IMG/VR virus record: IMGVR_UViG_3300021961_000037
Span: 50,095 to 114,094 of that record
Direction: 5' to 3' (one strand)
Origin: a virus
Length of the DNA: 64,000 nucleotides
A model generated the notes under the pieces. That model searched no databases. It saw only the letters and a program-made list of their open reading frames with translations, and was not told the DNA's origin. Numbering within the stretch: the stretch's first letter is position 1; every line of letters starts with the position of its first letter. Shown here piece after piece: positions 49,646 to 57,870 of this stretch. A program made the translations under genes and the position numbers.

Positions 49646-52600
49646 ATGCGTTCCGGGCGCTTATTGTATATAAATCTCATATTTTTGAGTGCGCTTGCTT
49701 TGGTGCTTATGTTCCTGCCTGTCTCTGCAAGTGCTTCGGATGGCAACAAACTCGTCTTTTCGTGGTCGTCGGCAACAGTCTCCCAGCAAGTGAGTGTTCC
49801 GGAAGGCTGGGCGAGCGCGACCTCGGTAACCGCAACGGTTAGTGCCGCTGAAGCACAGGACTGGAAAGAAGCGTCCGACAAACTCATCATTGGAATCTCC
49901 CTGTATGGAGATGGTGGCGGGTTGATGTATAGCCACGACACAGGGCAAATAACACTTACTGATAACGGGTCATACAACGACTACACATTAAGCGTTACCT
50001 CTGAAGGAGTGGGTTCTGGTTGGGCGGATGTTGCATCTGTAAAAATATCAATCACAGGACAAGATGGCGAGTTATGGGCGGGCAACTATGGAACCGCTGT
50101 TGAGTCCGCATCGCTTCAACTGAATGATGGAACCGAACTTCTTAGCAATACTGAATTCACGTCCAATGCTGGCTGGGTGTCTTCTGCTGGATGGCAAACA
50201 TGTTCTGGTGATTCTGGTTCTCTGCCATGCGTGGGCATAAGCGCAGTTGAGATTGCTGCCGCTGCGACAACCACCACAACGACTACCACAACGGTTCCAG
50301 AGGTTGCGTTGTACTACCCATCTGGACCTCAACTCAATATAAGCAAGTCCACTGTCACCGATGGCGGGTGGTCACTTTGCTACTCGGGAACCTACGGTGC
50401 GACTGCCTCGCTAACCACAATTGAGTCCGACTGCGACGGCGAATACCTCATCCTTGCCGGTGGTCAAACCGGCTCAGACACCCTGATGCTTCTTGCTGCT
50501 GCCCCAAGGTCGGATGTGTTCACAAATACGACAACAGCCCACCTATCCAACGGGTCGTACTGGTACTACGGACGCGACCACAGTTCGTCAATCGGCTTTG
50601 CCCCAAATGCCACGATTCAGTTGAGCAGTGCAGACGTCTATAACACCTCTGACCAATACCGACTCTCCTGGCATACCAACTACTGCGGAAACCTGATGCT
50701 CTGTGGAGGCTGGCGTGTCGGTGCTGTCGTCGGTCTCAACTCAGGAGATTCATACACACGGTATGTGTATGAGTCTTCAGATGGTGCTTCGCCTACGACG
50801 ACTACAACTACTACAACTACTACGACAACTACAACTGTTCCAGCACCGACTTCCATTGAGGTGACCAACCTCTTGGATGACGGGTCAGAGGGAAGTCTTC
50901 GCTGGGCGATTACCCAAGCGAATGGAGCATCTGGTGGAGCCAATGACTCCATCACCTTCGCAGAGGGTCTTACTGGAACCATAACGCTCACATCAAACTT
51001 GCCAAATATCACCGACACCCTGACTATTGATTCCGACGATGCAATAACAATTGCTGGCAACTATCAGATGTACATATCAACCGGAGTGACCGCAACGGTT
51101 AACGACATGGGCTTTAGCCAGTCGTACATAACCAACGAGCGTGGAACCCTGTATGTGAACAGTTGCACCTTTACAAACCTTGGCAACTATGGGGTGGGCA
51201 ATAAGAATGGTGCGACCCTCACCTACATAGATGGAACCACATTTAATGGTGGAACACGAGGAGTCTGGTCAGACTGGGGAAATACGCCAAATCCGTTCAC
51301 CACGGACGACTCTGCATACCAGAACCGAATCTACGTAACAGACTCAACGTTCCAAAATCTGTCAGTTGGAATAGGAACCGAGCGTTCAGTATTTGTTTCT
51401 GGGTCGACATTTACGAATAACTCCACCCACATCAATGCAAGAGGAATAAACAAATACAGGATCACCAACAACACATTTAGCGGTGGAACTAACGGAATAA
51501 TCACGTTCTCCAACATCCCAGCGTGGGAAGGATTCTTTGCCAATAAATCAGTGGATGCAAACAATAGATACATCTCTGGGAATACGTTCACCAATGTTTC
51601 CAACTATGCAATTTATTTGGACGACTACTACGGCAGTGTTCCGGACCAGCAGGGTGCAACGATTAGGGACAACACATGGGACGAGACTGGTGTGTGGGTC
51701 AGTTGGAGGAATGCCAACGGAAGGTACAACGAAACAGAGGTTGACGGTGGAGAGTATCCGTATTATTCGTTGAGCAACACTTCCAGTGCTCCGCCGCCGA
51801 CTACCACGACAACCACAACCACTACAACTACAACAACAACTACAACAACTACTGTCGCTCCCGCTGCGCAGGAAGCGCCTCCCCCGACAACAATTGCTCC
51901 TCAGCCAGTAAGTCCTGAACCTGGGACGACGACAACGACGACCCTTGCCCCTGAGCCCGAGCCTGAGCCTGAGCCCGAGCCTGTTGAGACGACCATTCCC
52001 GAACAGCCCGATGAAGAGATATCACCTGAAGAAGACCAGCCCACGCCATCCGAAACAGGAACAACATTGCCTACTCTTCCTGAGGATGAGACTGACTTTC
52101 CTGACGAAGAAGAGGTGGATATCCCAGCCGATGAAGAAGAACAACAGCCCCAATCGCCAGAACCCCAACCAGAGGAAACATCAGAAGAAGAAGATTTTCC
52201 ATTTGATGTAAATATACCAAATCCAGAACTTGCCCAAGACCTAGAAGACGCTTTGGTTGATATTGGGGACGCATCAGCCGATGAACTTGATGAAGTCCTG
52301 TCCGACCTTATTGACGAAATACCTGACGACGAACTACTTGAATCCCTAGATGACGTGGTTGAGGCACTTCTAGAGAACGTTCCGGACGACCAGATTGACG
52401 AGGTGCTCGACAGTCTTGTTGAGGCAATCTTTGAGAACGTCCCGGAAGACGAGATTGCAGAAGCCCTAGAAGAAGTCATTGACGTTATTTCCGATGGGGT
52501 GAACGTAGATACCCTGACCGAAGAGCAAAAGCACGAAATTGCCACCGTAGTTGAAGCCATTATCGCCTCTGGCGTAACGGAAGAAGTCGCCGAAACGCTT

Positions 52601-53248
52601 GCCTCAAACGAGGCAGTTCTTGAGTCAATAAACACCGATGAGGCCGAGCAGGTGTTTGAGGTAATTGACGCAGAGGATTTGACCGATGAAGTAGCAGAAG
52701 AAATTGTGGCTGCCGTTCAGGATGCCCCAAGCGACATCCGTGAGGTCTTTGAAGATGTTGTTGACCTGTTTCAGGGTGTGTTTGACGATTATGTGATGCT
52801 TGGTTCAACAATTGATGTTGGTCAACGCCGAACCGTTGTTGCCGTTACCGCACTAACGACCGCCGTTGGTGGTGCTATTGCCTCTGGTGGGTCGCTTGGT
52901 GGTAGCCCATCTGGGGGGTCATCACCTTCCTCGCCGAACAATCCAAACGATGCGGCGCGAAAGGAAGATGAAGAAGAGGAACCTTCAGGAGAGATTGCTG
53001 GTGATGGGGTAGAATGGGTGAGGAACATACGAATCTTCAAGTATGTAAATGGGGTGAGAGTGGTGGATTGGAAAGCATTTATCAAGAAATTTGGTTACGG
53101 TGTTATGAATCTCGGGTTCACACTTGCTGGTTCCCTCGTGGTTTATTTGACACTTTCTGGGCCTATCCAAAGAATCGCTGGAATCACCACGCTTGCGGCG
53201 TTTGGTGCTGCGATGTGGATTCACATGAAGGAACCTGAAGGCGAATAA
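49646..53248 (+). CDS. Giant exported beta-helix protein with Thr linkers and C-terminal membrane anchor
   Basis: A 1200-residue protein; ATG 49646 with GGGGGTGG just before is preferred over TTG 49622. Residues 1-31 are a signal peptide (basic start, LIFLSALALVLMFLPVSASAS). Then two beta domains, separated by pure Thr runs ending VP (near 50270, 50800 and 51795). A right-handed beta-helix lies at about residues 415-680 (YVNSCTFTNLGNYG, ITNNTFSGGTNGI). Next come Pro/Glu-rich linkers (EPEPEPEPEPV), four acidic ~20-residue helical repeats (near 52260-52500), and a C-terminal end with two membrane segments. The protein is probably displayed on the infected cell surface; possible roles are adhesion, polysaccharide binding or superinfection block. 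It looks acquired from an actinobacterial host. Confidence 0.75.
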   Translation: MRSGRLLYINLIFLSALALVLMFLPVSASASDGNKLVFSWSSATVSQQVSVPEGWASATSVTATVSAAEAQDWKEASDKLIIGISLYGDGGGLMYSHDTGQITLTDNGSYNDYTLSVTSEGVGSGWADVASVKISITGQDGELWAGNYGTAVESASLQLNDGTELLSNTEFTSNAGWVSSAGWQTCSGDSGSLPCVGISAVEIAAAATTTTTTTTTVPEVALYYPSGPQLNISKSTVTDGGWSLCYSGTYGATASLTTIESDCDGEYLILAGGQTGSDTLMLLAAAPRSDVFTNTTTAHLSNGSYWYYGRDHSSSIGFAPNATIQLSSADVYNTSDQYRLSWHTNYCGNLMLCGGWRVGAVVGLNSGDSYTRYVYESSDGASPTTTTTTTTTTTTTTVPAPTSIEVTNLLDDGSEGSLRWAITQANGASGGANDSITFAEGLTGTITLTSNLPNITDTLTIDSDDAITIAGNYQMYISTGVTATVNDMGFSQSYITNERGTLYVNSCTFTNLGNYGVGNKNGATLTYIDGTTFNGGTRGVWSDWGNTPNPFTTDDSAYQNRIYVTDSTFQNLSVGIGTERSVFVSGSTFTNNSTHINARGINKYRITNNTFSGGTNGIITFSNIPAWEGFFANKSVDANNRYISGNTFTNVSNYAIYLDDYYGSVPDQQGATIRDNTWDETGVWVSWRNANGRYNETEVDGGEYPYYSLSNTSSAPPPTTTTTTTTTTTTTTTTTTVAPAAQEAPPPTTIAPQPVSPEPGTTTTTTLAPEPEPEPEPEPVETTIPEQPDEEISPEEDQPTPSETGTTLPTLPEDETDFPDEEEVDIPADEEEQQPQSPEPQPEETSEEEDFPFDVNIPNPELAQDLEDALVDIGDASADELDEVLSDLIDEIPDDELLESLDDVVEALLENVPDDQIDEVLDSLVEAIFENVPEDEIAEALEEVIDVISDGVNVDTLTEEQKHEIATVVEAIIASGVTEEVAETLASNEAVLESINTDEAEQVFEVIDAEDLTDEVAEEIVAAVQDAPSDIREVFEDVVDLFQGVFDDYVMLGSTIDVGQRRTVVAVTALTTAVGGAIASGGSLGGSPSGGSSPSSPNNPNDAARKEDEEEEPSGEIAGDGVEWVRNIRIFKYVNGVRVVDWKAFIKKFGYGVMNLGFTLAGSLVVYLTLSGPIQRIAGITTLAAFGAAMWIHMKEPEGE

Positions 53249-53331
53249 CCGCTAGGTTTCATTTTTGGTGTACAATGTTTAGACCTTTACGTCGCAAGCG
53301 CAGGCTTCAACGCCGCAAACGGGGGAAGAAC

Positions 53332-54165
53332 ATGGGAAAAGTTGCATGGGACTACATCAAGCCCGTAAAGCAACCAGCAGATGTTAAGGGATTCCAGCCT
53401 GGCAAGTTGCCGGACTCAATTCTGCGCCCTGTCAAGGGTGGCGGAAAAATGCATTGGATTGCTGCGTGCGCATGGGAAGCAATGGTTGAAAAAGCCAAAT
53501 CTGAGGGTCTTGAATTGAAGCCGACCTCAGCAGGCGACACATACCGATCATACGATTCCCAACTTGCCGGATTTAGACAACGCTACCAACTTCAGCCAAT
53601 TCCGGGAGCGAGCACTCGAACATTTGAAGGCAAAAAGTGGTATTTGAAAAAAGGATTTGCTCCTCTTGCTGCACCAGGCACATCGCAGCACAACACTGGA
53701 TTGGCGGTCGATGTGCATACCGCTGGAGAACCCAAGCGTCTCAACTGGCTAATCGCAAATGTCAAAGACTTTGGATTTTCATGGGAGGTTGTCCCACAAG
53801 AACCGTGGCACCTGCGCTACTGCGACGGCGATAATCCTCCGCCCGCAGTGAAGGCGTACATGGAAAAGAACGGCGTTACTGCGCCGGTCGCTGGAGCAAC
53901 CAGTTCTGCTTCTGTTCCAGCGGCTGGTTCTTCTGCACCATCGGTCAATGATGATGGTGGCGACTTGGAGAAGGGCGACAGCGGTCCACGCGTAACGAAA
54001 CTCCAAGAGGAACTTGCCGAAAGAGGCTTTTATAAAGGCAAGGCAGATGGTGATTTCGGTCCGAAAACTGCGGCTGCCGTAATTGCATACAAGGCGTCAA
54101 AGGGGTACGGCGCTGGTTCTAAGGCTGGCAAGCGAGTGCTGGATGATTTGGGGATTGGGCTATGA
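53332..54165 (+). CDS. Endolysin: M15 peptidase (VanY-like) with PG-binding domain
   Basis: A 277-residue protein; ATG 53332 with GGGGGAAG before it is preferred to ATG 53275, which would add a very basic 19-residue leader. The peptidase domain (about 35-170) has the zinc motif SQHNTGLAVDV (H120, D127) and EPWHLRY (E157, H160) of D-Ala-D-Ala carboxypeptidase/endopeptidases. A Ser/Ala/Pro linker leads to a peptidoglycan-binding type 1 domain (about 210-277; LEKGDSGPRVTKLQEELAER, GDFGPKTAAAVIAYK). It cuts peptide bonds of the wall at lysis. No signal peptide, so it needs a holin. Three membrane genes follow directly. Confidence 0.9.
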   Translation: MGKVAWDYIKPVKQPADVKGFQPGKLPDSILRPVKGGGKMHWIAACAWEAMVEKAKSEGLELKPTSAGDTYRSYDSQLAGFRQRYQLQPIPGASTRTFEGKKWYLKKGFAPLAAPGTSQHNTGLAVDVHTAGEPKRLNWLIANVKDFGFSWEVVPQEPWHLRYCDGDNPPPAVKAYMEKNGVTAPVAGATSSASVPAAGSSAPSVNDDGGDLEKGDSGPRVTKLQEELAERGFYKGKADGDFGPKTAAAVIAYKASKGYGAGSKAGKRVLDDLGIGL

Positions 54166-54413
54166 AAGATAAGACGATGTTCATTCTCGCCATCGGTGTG
54201 ATGGCGGCAATCCTCACCGCAATCGTTGGCGATTATTTGGTTGCCGCACTTGAAACACAGTCAACTGGTGAAGCAGTAGATGTTTCTGCAGAAGTAATGA
54301 CCCTCGTCCAAACGGCACTTGGTGGTGTAATCGGTATCCTCGGCGGATACTTCGGTGCCAAAGGCATGAAGAAAGACGGACACTGCGACAACTGTTCATG
54401 TGAGGACAAGTAG
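54162..54413 (+). CDS. Holin-like membrane protein (a)
   Basis: An 83-residue protein overlapping the endolysin stop. Two membrane segments: MFILAIGVMAAILTAIVGDYL and TALGGVIGILGGYFGAKG. The end is charged with CDNCSCEDK (possible metal or disulfide site). Typical size and layout of a class II holin next to an endolysin. Which of the three membrane proteins is the real holin cannot be decided from sequence. Confidence 0.65.
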   Translation: MKDKTMFILAIGVMAAILTAIVGDYLVAALETQSTGEAVDVSAEVMTLVQTALGGVIGILGGYFGAKGMKKDGHCDNCSCEDK

Positions 54414-54727
54414 TGGAATACTTGGTCGCCGCAATTTCCGCAGTCACGGCAATCGTAGTTGCTGTCGTTGAACGGCGAACCAGACGAGATGACGAGAAGT
54501 GGCAGCAAAATGCCGATGACCACAAGGCTCTTGTAGACAGAATGGACATGATTGGCTCGAATCTTGGTCGCTCACTTGACAGGGTTGAAGACAGCATCTC
54601 CCACCACATCATTCGTTTGGAAAACAAAGTTGAGCGCCACGATCAAGTTCTGTTTGACCATCTTGCATCTCATGCAGAATCTGACAAACCAGCAACTCCC
54701 CGGAAAAGGGCGGCGAAAAGAAAATGA
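54413..54727 (+). CDS. Membrane protein with coiled coil (DUF2746-like)
   Basis: A 104-residue protein, GTG start. One N-terminal membrane segment (YLVAAISAVTAIVVAVVE), then a charged coiled coil (DRMDMIGSNLGRSLDRVEDS) and a basic end (PRKRAAKRK). This layout resembles DUF2746 proteins of actinophage lysis cassettes and also i-spanin-like or antiholin-like proteins. Overlaps both neighbours. Confidence 0.55.
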   Translation: MEYLVAAISAVTAIVVAVVERRTRRDDEKWQQNADDHKALVDRMDMIGSNLGRSLDRVEDSISHHIIRLENKVERHDQVLFDHLASHAESDKPATPRKRAAKRK

Positions 54728-54996
54728 AAATGAACGAAACATTTAAAAACATTTTGATGCGCATTCTTGCAACATTCGCAGCCAGCGGTCTTGGTGTCAT
54801 CGGCGCAGGCACAATTGCCGGTGTTCCGGTTTGGAAAGCCGTGTTCATGGCGGGCATCGCTGGAGTCGCCACCGTTGTTGAGGGTTTGTCTCGGGCATTC
54901 CTTGATGATGGAAAATTGAGCGCCAAAGAAATCAATGAAGTGTTCGCCAAAGTTGACAAGAAAGCGAAGCGTTCATCCTCAGACGAGCAGGTGTAG
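54724..54996 (+). CDS. Holin-like membrane protein (b), r1t-type
   Basis: A 90-residue protein. ILATFAASGLGVIGAGTIAG and WKAVFMAGIAGVATVVEGLS are two hydrophobic helices followed by RAFLDDGKLSAKEIN and a basic end. The 'G-x-P-x-W-K-A ... A-G-x-A' pattern with a DDGKL tail is that of r1t-type holins of actinophages, so this is the best holin candidate of the three. Start overlaps the previous stop. Confidence 0.7.
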   Translation: MKMNETFKNILMRILATFAASGLGVIGAGTIAGVPVWKAVFMAGIAGVATVVEGLSRAFLDDGKLSAKEINEVFAKVDKKAKRSSSDEQV

Positions 54997-55184
54997 TGAA
55001 ACGCCTTATTTTTGTCTGTGCTTTACTTCTCGCTGGATGTGGATATGACGGACATTACCGCTACGAATGTCAAGACCCAGAAAATTGGGAAAACAAAGAG
55101 TGCAATCCACCAATATGCAAGGTAGACGGCGTTTGCTCCAAAGATTTGATTGGTTTCGACTGGGAAGGGGAGGAACAACCGTGA
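54996..55184 (+). CDS. Small lipoprotein, CGYDG type
   Basis: A 62-residue protein, GTG start. Signal with lipobox: RLIFVCALLLAGCGYDG, cleavage before Cys. The mature part holds YRYECQDPENWENKECNPP and more Cys (ICKVDGVC), a pattern seen in many aquatic phages. It is probably anchored to the outer face of the membrane; it may be an o-spanin-like or superinfection-immunity factor. Confidence 0.7.
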   Translation: MKRLIFVCALLLAGCGYDGHYRYECQDPENWENKECNPPICKVDGVCSKDLIGFDWEGEEQP

Positions 55185-55462
55185 AACAGCGTTTTACACC
55201 AGAAGACCTTGATGCACGATTGAAGTTCATCATCGGATGCATACTGGGCTGTGTTTTGCTCATCACTACGGTCGGCATTTTGTATGCCCTCGTTTTTGTT
55301 GCCCAGCCAACTGGAGTTCAGGCAGAGAATGACAAGATGTTCTTCAACGTGCTGTCATCGGTGGCGACGTTCATTACTGGGACGCTTGCTGGTTTGATGA
55401 TTTCTTCTGGTAAAACCAAGCCCGAGGCAAGCAGTGACGATACCACCGAAGAAACTGAATAA
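55181..55462 (+). CDS. Two-helix membrane protein
   Basis: A 93-residue protein, GTG 55181 with GGGGAGG upstream, overlapping the lipoprotein stop. Start KQRFTPEDLDARLKF, membrane segments IIGCILGCVLLITTVGILYA and NVLSSVATFITGTLAGLMIS, acidic tail (SSDDTTEETE). Similar proteins follow the CGYDG lipoprotein in cyanophages, so the pair seems to travel together. Role unknown, perhaps holin-like. Confidence 0.65.
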   Translation: MKQRFTPEDLDARLKFIIGCILGCVLLITTVGILYALVFVAQPTGVQAENDKMFFNVLSSVATFITGTLAGLMISSGKTKPEASSDDTTEETE

Positions 55463-55501
55463 ATCAGCCTAAAATAGCCATATTTCAGCACAATACCCGG
55501 C

Positions 55502-55530
55502 TTGTAAAACTGCCGATATTGCCCTAAAAT
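55502..55530 (+). promoter_or_regulatory. Promoter of subtilase gene
   Basis: TTGTAA (55502-55507), 17-base spacer, TAAAAT (55525-55530), about 30 bases before the ATG at 55561. Confidence 0.5.
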
Positions 55531-55531
55531 T

Positions 55532-55553
55532 ACCTCATTATTAAACATGAGGT
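55532..55553 (+). promoter_or_regulatory. Hairpin that covers the subtilase ribosome-binding site
   Basis: ACCTCAT (55532-55538) pairs perfectly with ATGAGGT (55547-55553), loop of eight bases. The second arm holds GAGG, the ribosome site of the gene starting at 55561. A folded hairpin would hide it. The mapped promoter would start RNA near 55537, inside the first arm, so only transcripts from upstream would be able to form it fully. Confidence 0.45.
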
Positions 55554-55560
55554 ATAACCA

Positions 55561-56979
55561 ATGCTTAAATATATTTTGGCTGTCTCGCTAAGCGCATCAG
55601 CCGTAGTATCGCAACCACTAGAAAATGACAGTGGGTGGAGACCTGCGTGGGGTCTTGACAGAATCAACCAGCGCACTTTGCCACTTGACGACATATACAC
55701 CCACGACCTCACTGGCTCTGGGGTGGATGTTTATGTATTTGATTCTGGAATAAATTCGTCGCACGAAGAGTTCGGTGGCAGAGTTTCTGATGGTTTCACT
55801 GTAATAGACGACGGGCATGGGACGGAAGATTGCTCAGGACATGGAAGCCATACGGCAAGCCTTGTCGGTGGAGAAACATATGGTGTCGCCAAAGATGTCA
55901 ATTTGATACCAGTTCGTGTCCTGAACTGCAGTAATGGAAACGGCTCCAGCGCAACACTTTACACAGCGATTGATTGGATTATTGAACACCACGAAGATGG
56001 GTCGCCAGCAATAGTGAACATGAGCATCGGCATGCTCAAATCAACAGCATTTAACGAGGCTATGCGTTCATTGATTGACGATGGTCTTATCGTCGTTGGG
56101 GCTGCTGGCAATCAGGGCAGAGATGCGTGTTCGTATTCTCCAGCGTCCGAACCAATGATTATTTCTGTTGGGGGAACAGATAAAACCGATGTTCGTGGAA
56201 CACAGTCAAACTATGGAGCATGTGTAGATATTTTTGCTCCGGGCTGGGATTTGGTCGGTGCATGGGTTGGTGGGGACGATGTCTATCGGTCAAGTAGCGG
56301 AACGTCAAATGCTTCACCAATCGTCAGCGGAATTGTTGCTCTAATGCTTGAAGACGACCCGACAATGACACAGGATGATGTTGCCAACCTTCTCATTGAC
56401 ACGGCGACAGTGGACGCACTCTCTGGGCTTGGGGATGGAAGCCCAAACCTTCTTGCTTTCACATACATGTTGGATTCCGTCGAAGCGTCTGAAATTACTA
56501 CGACAACCACAACTACCACTACCACAACGACGGTTCCGCCAACAACCACAACCACCGCTTTGACGACAACCACAACCGTTCCAGCAACCACAACCGCACC
56601 GGAAGCATCTGGCCCCTCATCTGATTCTGGCGGTTCAGAGAGTGTTGAATCCGAGGGCGGTCAAGACAACCCACAGGAAGACACCAGAGAGGTGGCAGTT
56701 ACCACAACCACCACAACCACTACGACAACCACGACAACCACAACGGTTGCCAACACCCCCAAAATCACCGATGAGCCGATCACGACAACGACAGTCGCAA
56801 AAACCCCACTAACCAAGAATCAAATCAAATGTTTACGGCTATTCAAAAACCCAAAGAACATTTCATCAAAACAATTGAAGTTGAAATTCAGGAAATTCAA
56901 ATGCGCTAGGGTGAATCTTGTAAAAGAAACGGTAGGTGCACACAATGGCGACAAAAAGACGGAAAGCAAGAAGAAATAG
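55561..56979 (+). CDS. Exported S8 serine protease (subtilase, proteinase K-like)
   Basis: A 472-residue protein. Short signal peptide (residues 1-~17), then at once the catalytic domain: D61 in VYVFDSGIN, H94 in CSGHGSHTAS, N184 in AAGNQG (oxyanion hole) and S249 in SSSGTSNASP. The usual ~80-residue I9 propeptide is missing. After residue ~305 come Thr-rich linkers with VP ends, an acidic Ser/Gly stretch, a second Thr run, and a basic C-terminal ~60 residues with two Cys. Probably acts outside the membrane, on host surface proteins or to help release. The linkers are like those of the protein at 49646. Confidence 0.85.
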   Translation: MLKYILAVSLSASAVVSQPLENDSGWRPAWGLDRINQRTLPLDDIYTHDLTGSGVDVYVFDSGINSSHEEFGGRVSDGFTVIDDGHGTEDCSGHGSHTASLVGGETYGVAKDVNLIPVRVLNCSNGNGSSATLYTAIDWIIEHHEDGSPAIVNMSIGMLKSTAFNEAMRSLIDDGLIVVGAAGNQGRDACSYSPASEPMIISVGGTDKTDVRGTQSNYGACVDIFAPGWDLVGAWVGGDDVYRSSSGTSNASPIVSGIVALMLEDDPTMTQDDVANLLIDTATVDALSGLGDGSPNLLAFTYMLDSVEASEITTTTTTTTTTTTVPPTTTTTALTTTTTVPATTTAPEASGPSSDSGGSESVESEGGQDNPQEDTREVAVTTTTTTTTTTTTTTTVANTPKITDEPITTTTVAKTPLTKNQIKCLRLFKNPKNISSKQLKLKFRKFKCARVNLVKETVGAHNGDKKTESKKK

Positions 56980-57673
56980 ACAAGAAACATATCTCTGCGG
57001 AATAGATGTCTCCCAATATCAAGGGGCTATTGCTTGGAAAAAGGTCGCAGAACACAAACTTGATTTTGCATACATTCGCAGCAATGTCGGAACAAAAGAA
57101 GACGAACGCCTTGAATACAACTCAAAACGAGTAAAGAAAAACAACATACCTTTCGGGTATTACGTTTATGTGAAGCCAGAACTTGATGCCGAAGAACAGG
57201 TTTCAATGCTTTTGGAGGCACACCACAAATATGGCGCAAATCTCATTCCACAAATTGATGTTGAACACCACGGCAACCTACACCCCAAACTGGTCAGACA
57301 GTCAGTTGACTACATTGTTCGCAGAGCAACAGAAGAACTAGGGAAACCACCGTCGATCTACAGCGGTGACTGGTTTTGGAATTCGCGCGTAAATTCACGT
57401 AGACACGGAAACTGCCCACTATGGGTTGCCAAATATGTTCAATACTCCAATGAGGCATTTGATAAAAACCCTGTTCCGGTTCCCCCATCAGAGTGGGCAA
57501 ATTGGGCTTTGTCTTTTTATAATCCCGCCCCACTCAAGGGGTGGAAAACGTGGGATGTCTGGCAATTTGCTGCTGGTTTCAACGGATGCGGAAAGCGGTA
57601 CGGTATGGTTTCAACAGATTTGGACCTGAATATCATGAAGGAACAGTCTTTTTCTAGATACCTATTGCAATGA
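56945..57673 (+). CDS. GH25 muramidase
   Basis: A 242-residue protein; ATG 56945 preferred over GTG 56936. It has the GH25 landmarks: CGIDVSQYQGAIAW (D21), YIRSNVGTKED, PFGYYVYVKPELDAEEQ and IPQIDVEHHG (D105, E107, the catalytic acid pair). It cuts the glycan chain of peptidoglycan. No signal peptide and a basic N-terminus. Overlaps the subtilase end. Together with the M15 endolysin this gives the phage two cell-wall enzymes of different bond type. Confidence 0.85.
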   Translation: MATKRRKARRNRQETYLCGIDVSQYQGAIAWKKVAEHKLDFAYIRSNVGTKEDERLEYNSKRVKKNNIPFGYYVYVKPELDAEEQVSMLLEAHHKYGANLIPQIDVEHHGNLHPKLVRQSVDYIVRRATEELGKPPSIYSGDWFWNSRVNSRRHGNCPLWVAKYVQYSNEAFDKNPVPVPPSEWANWALSFYNPAPLKGWKTWDVWQFAAGFNGCGKRYGMVSTDLDLNIMKEQSFSRYLLQ

Positions 57674-57834
57674 TTGTCATGTTCCCCTACTATGGGGACA
57701 TGAAGAAAAACCCAATCACATTTCTGAAGGTTGTTGTTTATCTTGTTTTCCCGTTCTTCATTGCTTACCCGATGATGAATTGGCGCAAGATACGGAAACG
57801 CTATTTGTACGGGAATCACCCGCTCCACGAGTAA
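57670..57834 (+). CDS. Small basic membrane protein
   Basis: A 54-residue protein from ATG 57670, overlapping the muramidase stop; ATG 57679 or 57700 (with GGGG just before) are also possible. One membrane segment (FLKVVVYLVFPFFIAYP) followed by a basic stretch (NWRKIRKRY). Could be a holin-like or regulatory peptide of the lysis block. A short hairpin (TCCCC/GGGGA) precedes ATG 57700. Confidence 0.5.
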   Translation: MIVMFPYYGDMKKNPITFLKVVVYLVFPFFIAYPMMNWRKIRKRYLYGNHPLHE

Positions 57835-57870
57835 ATGTTTGTTGTCACTCTGTGGCGGTTTGCATTGGGG

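Noticed and set aside
50270-51854. ACN/ACA microsatellite-like runs
   Set aside because: They code in-frame poly-Thr linkers with mixed Thr codons and VP ends, so they are protein linkers rather than neutral DNA repeats.
54996-55184. Attachment site or integration module near the tRNA or lysis genes
   Set aside because: No integrase, excisionase or duplicated tRNA end is seen anywhere in the window.
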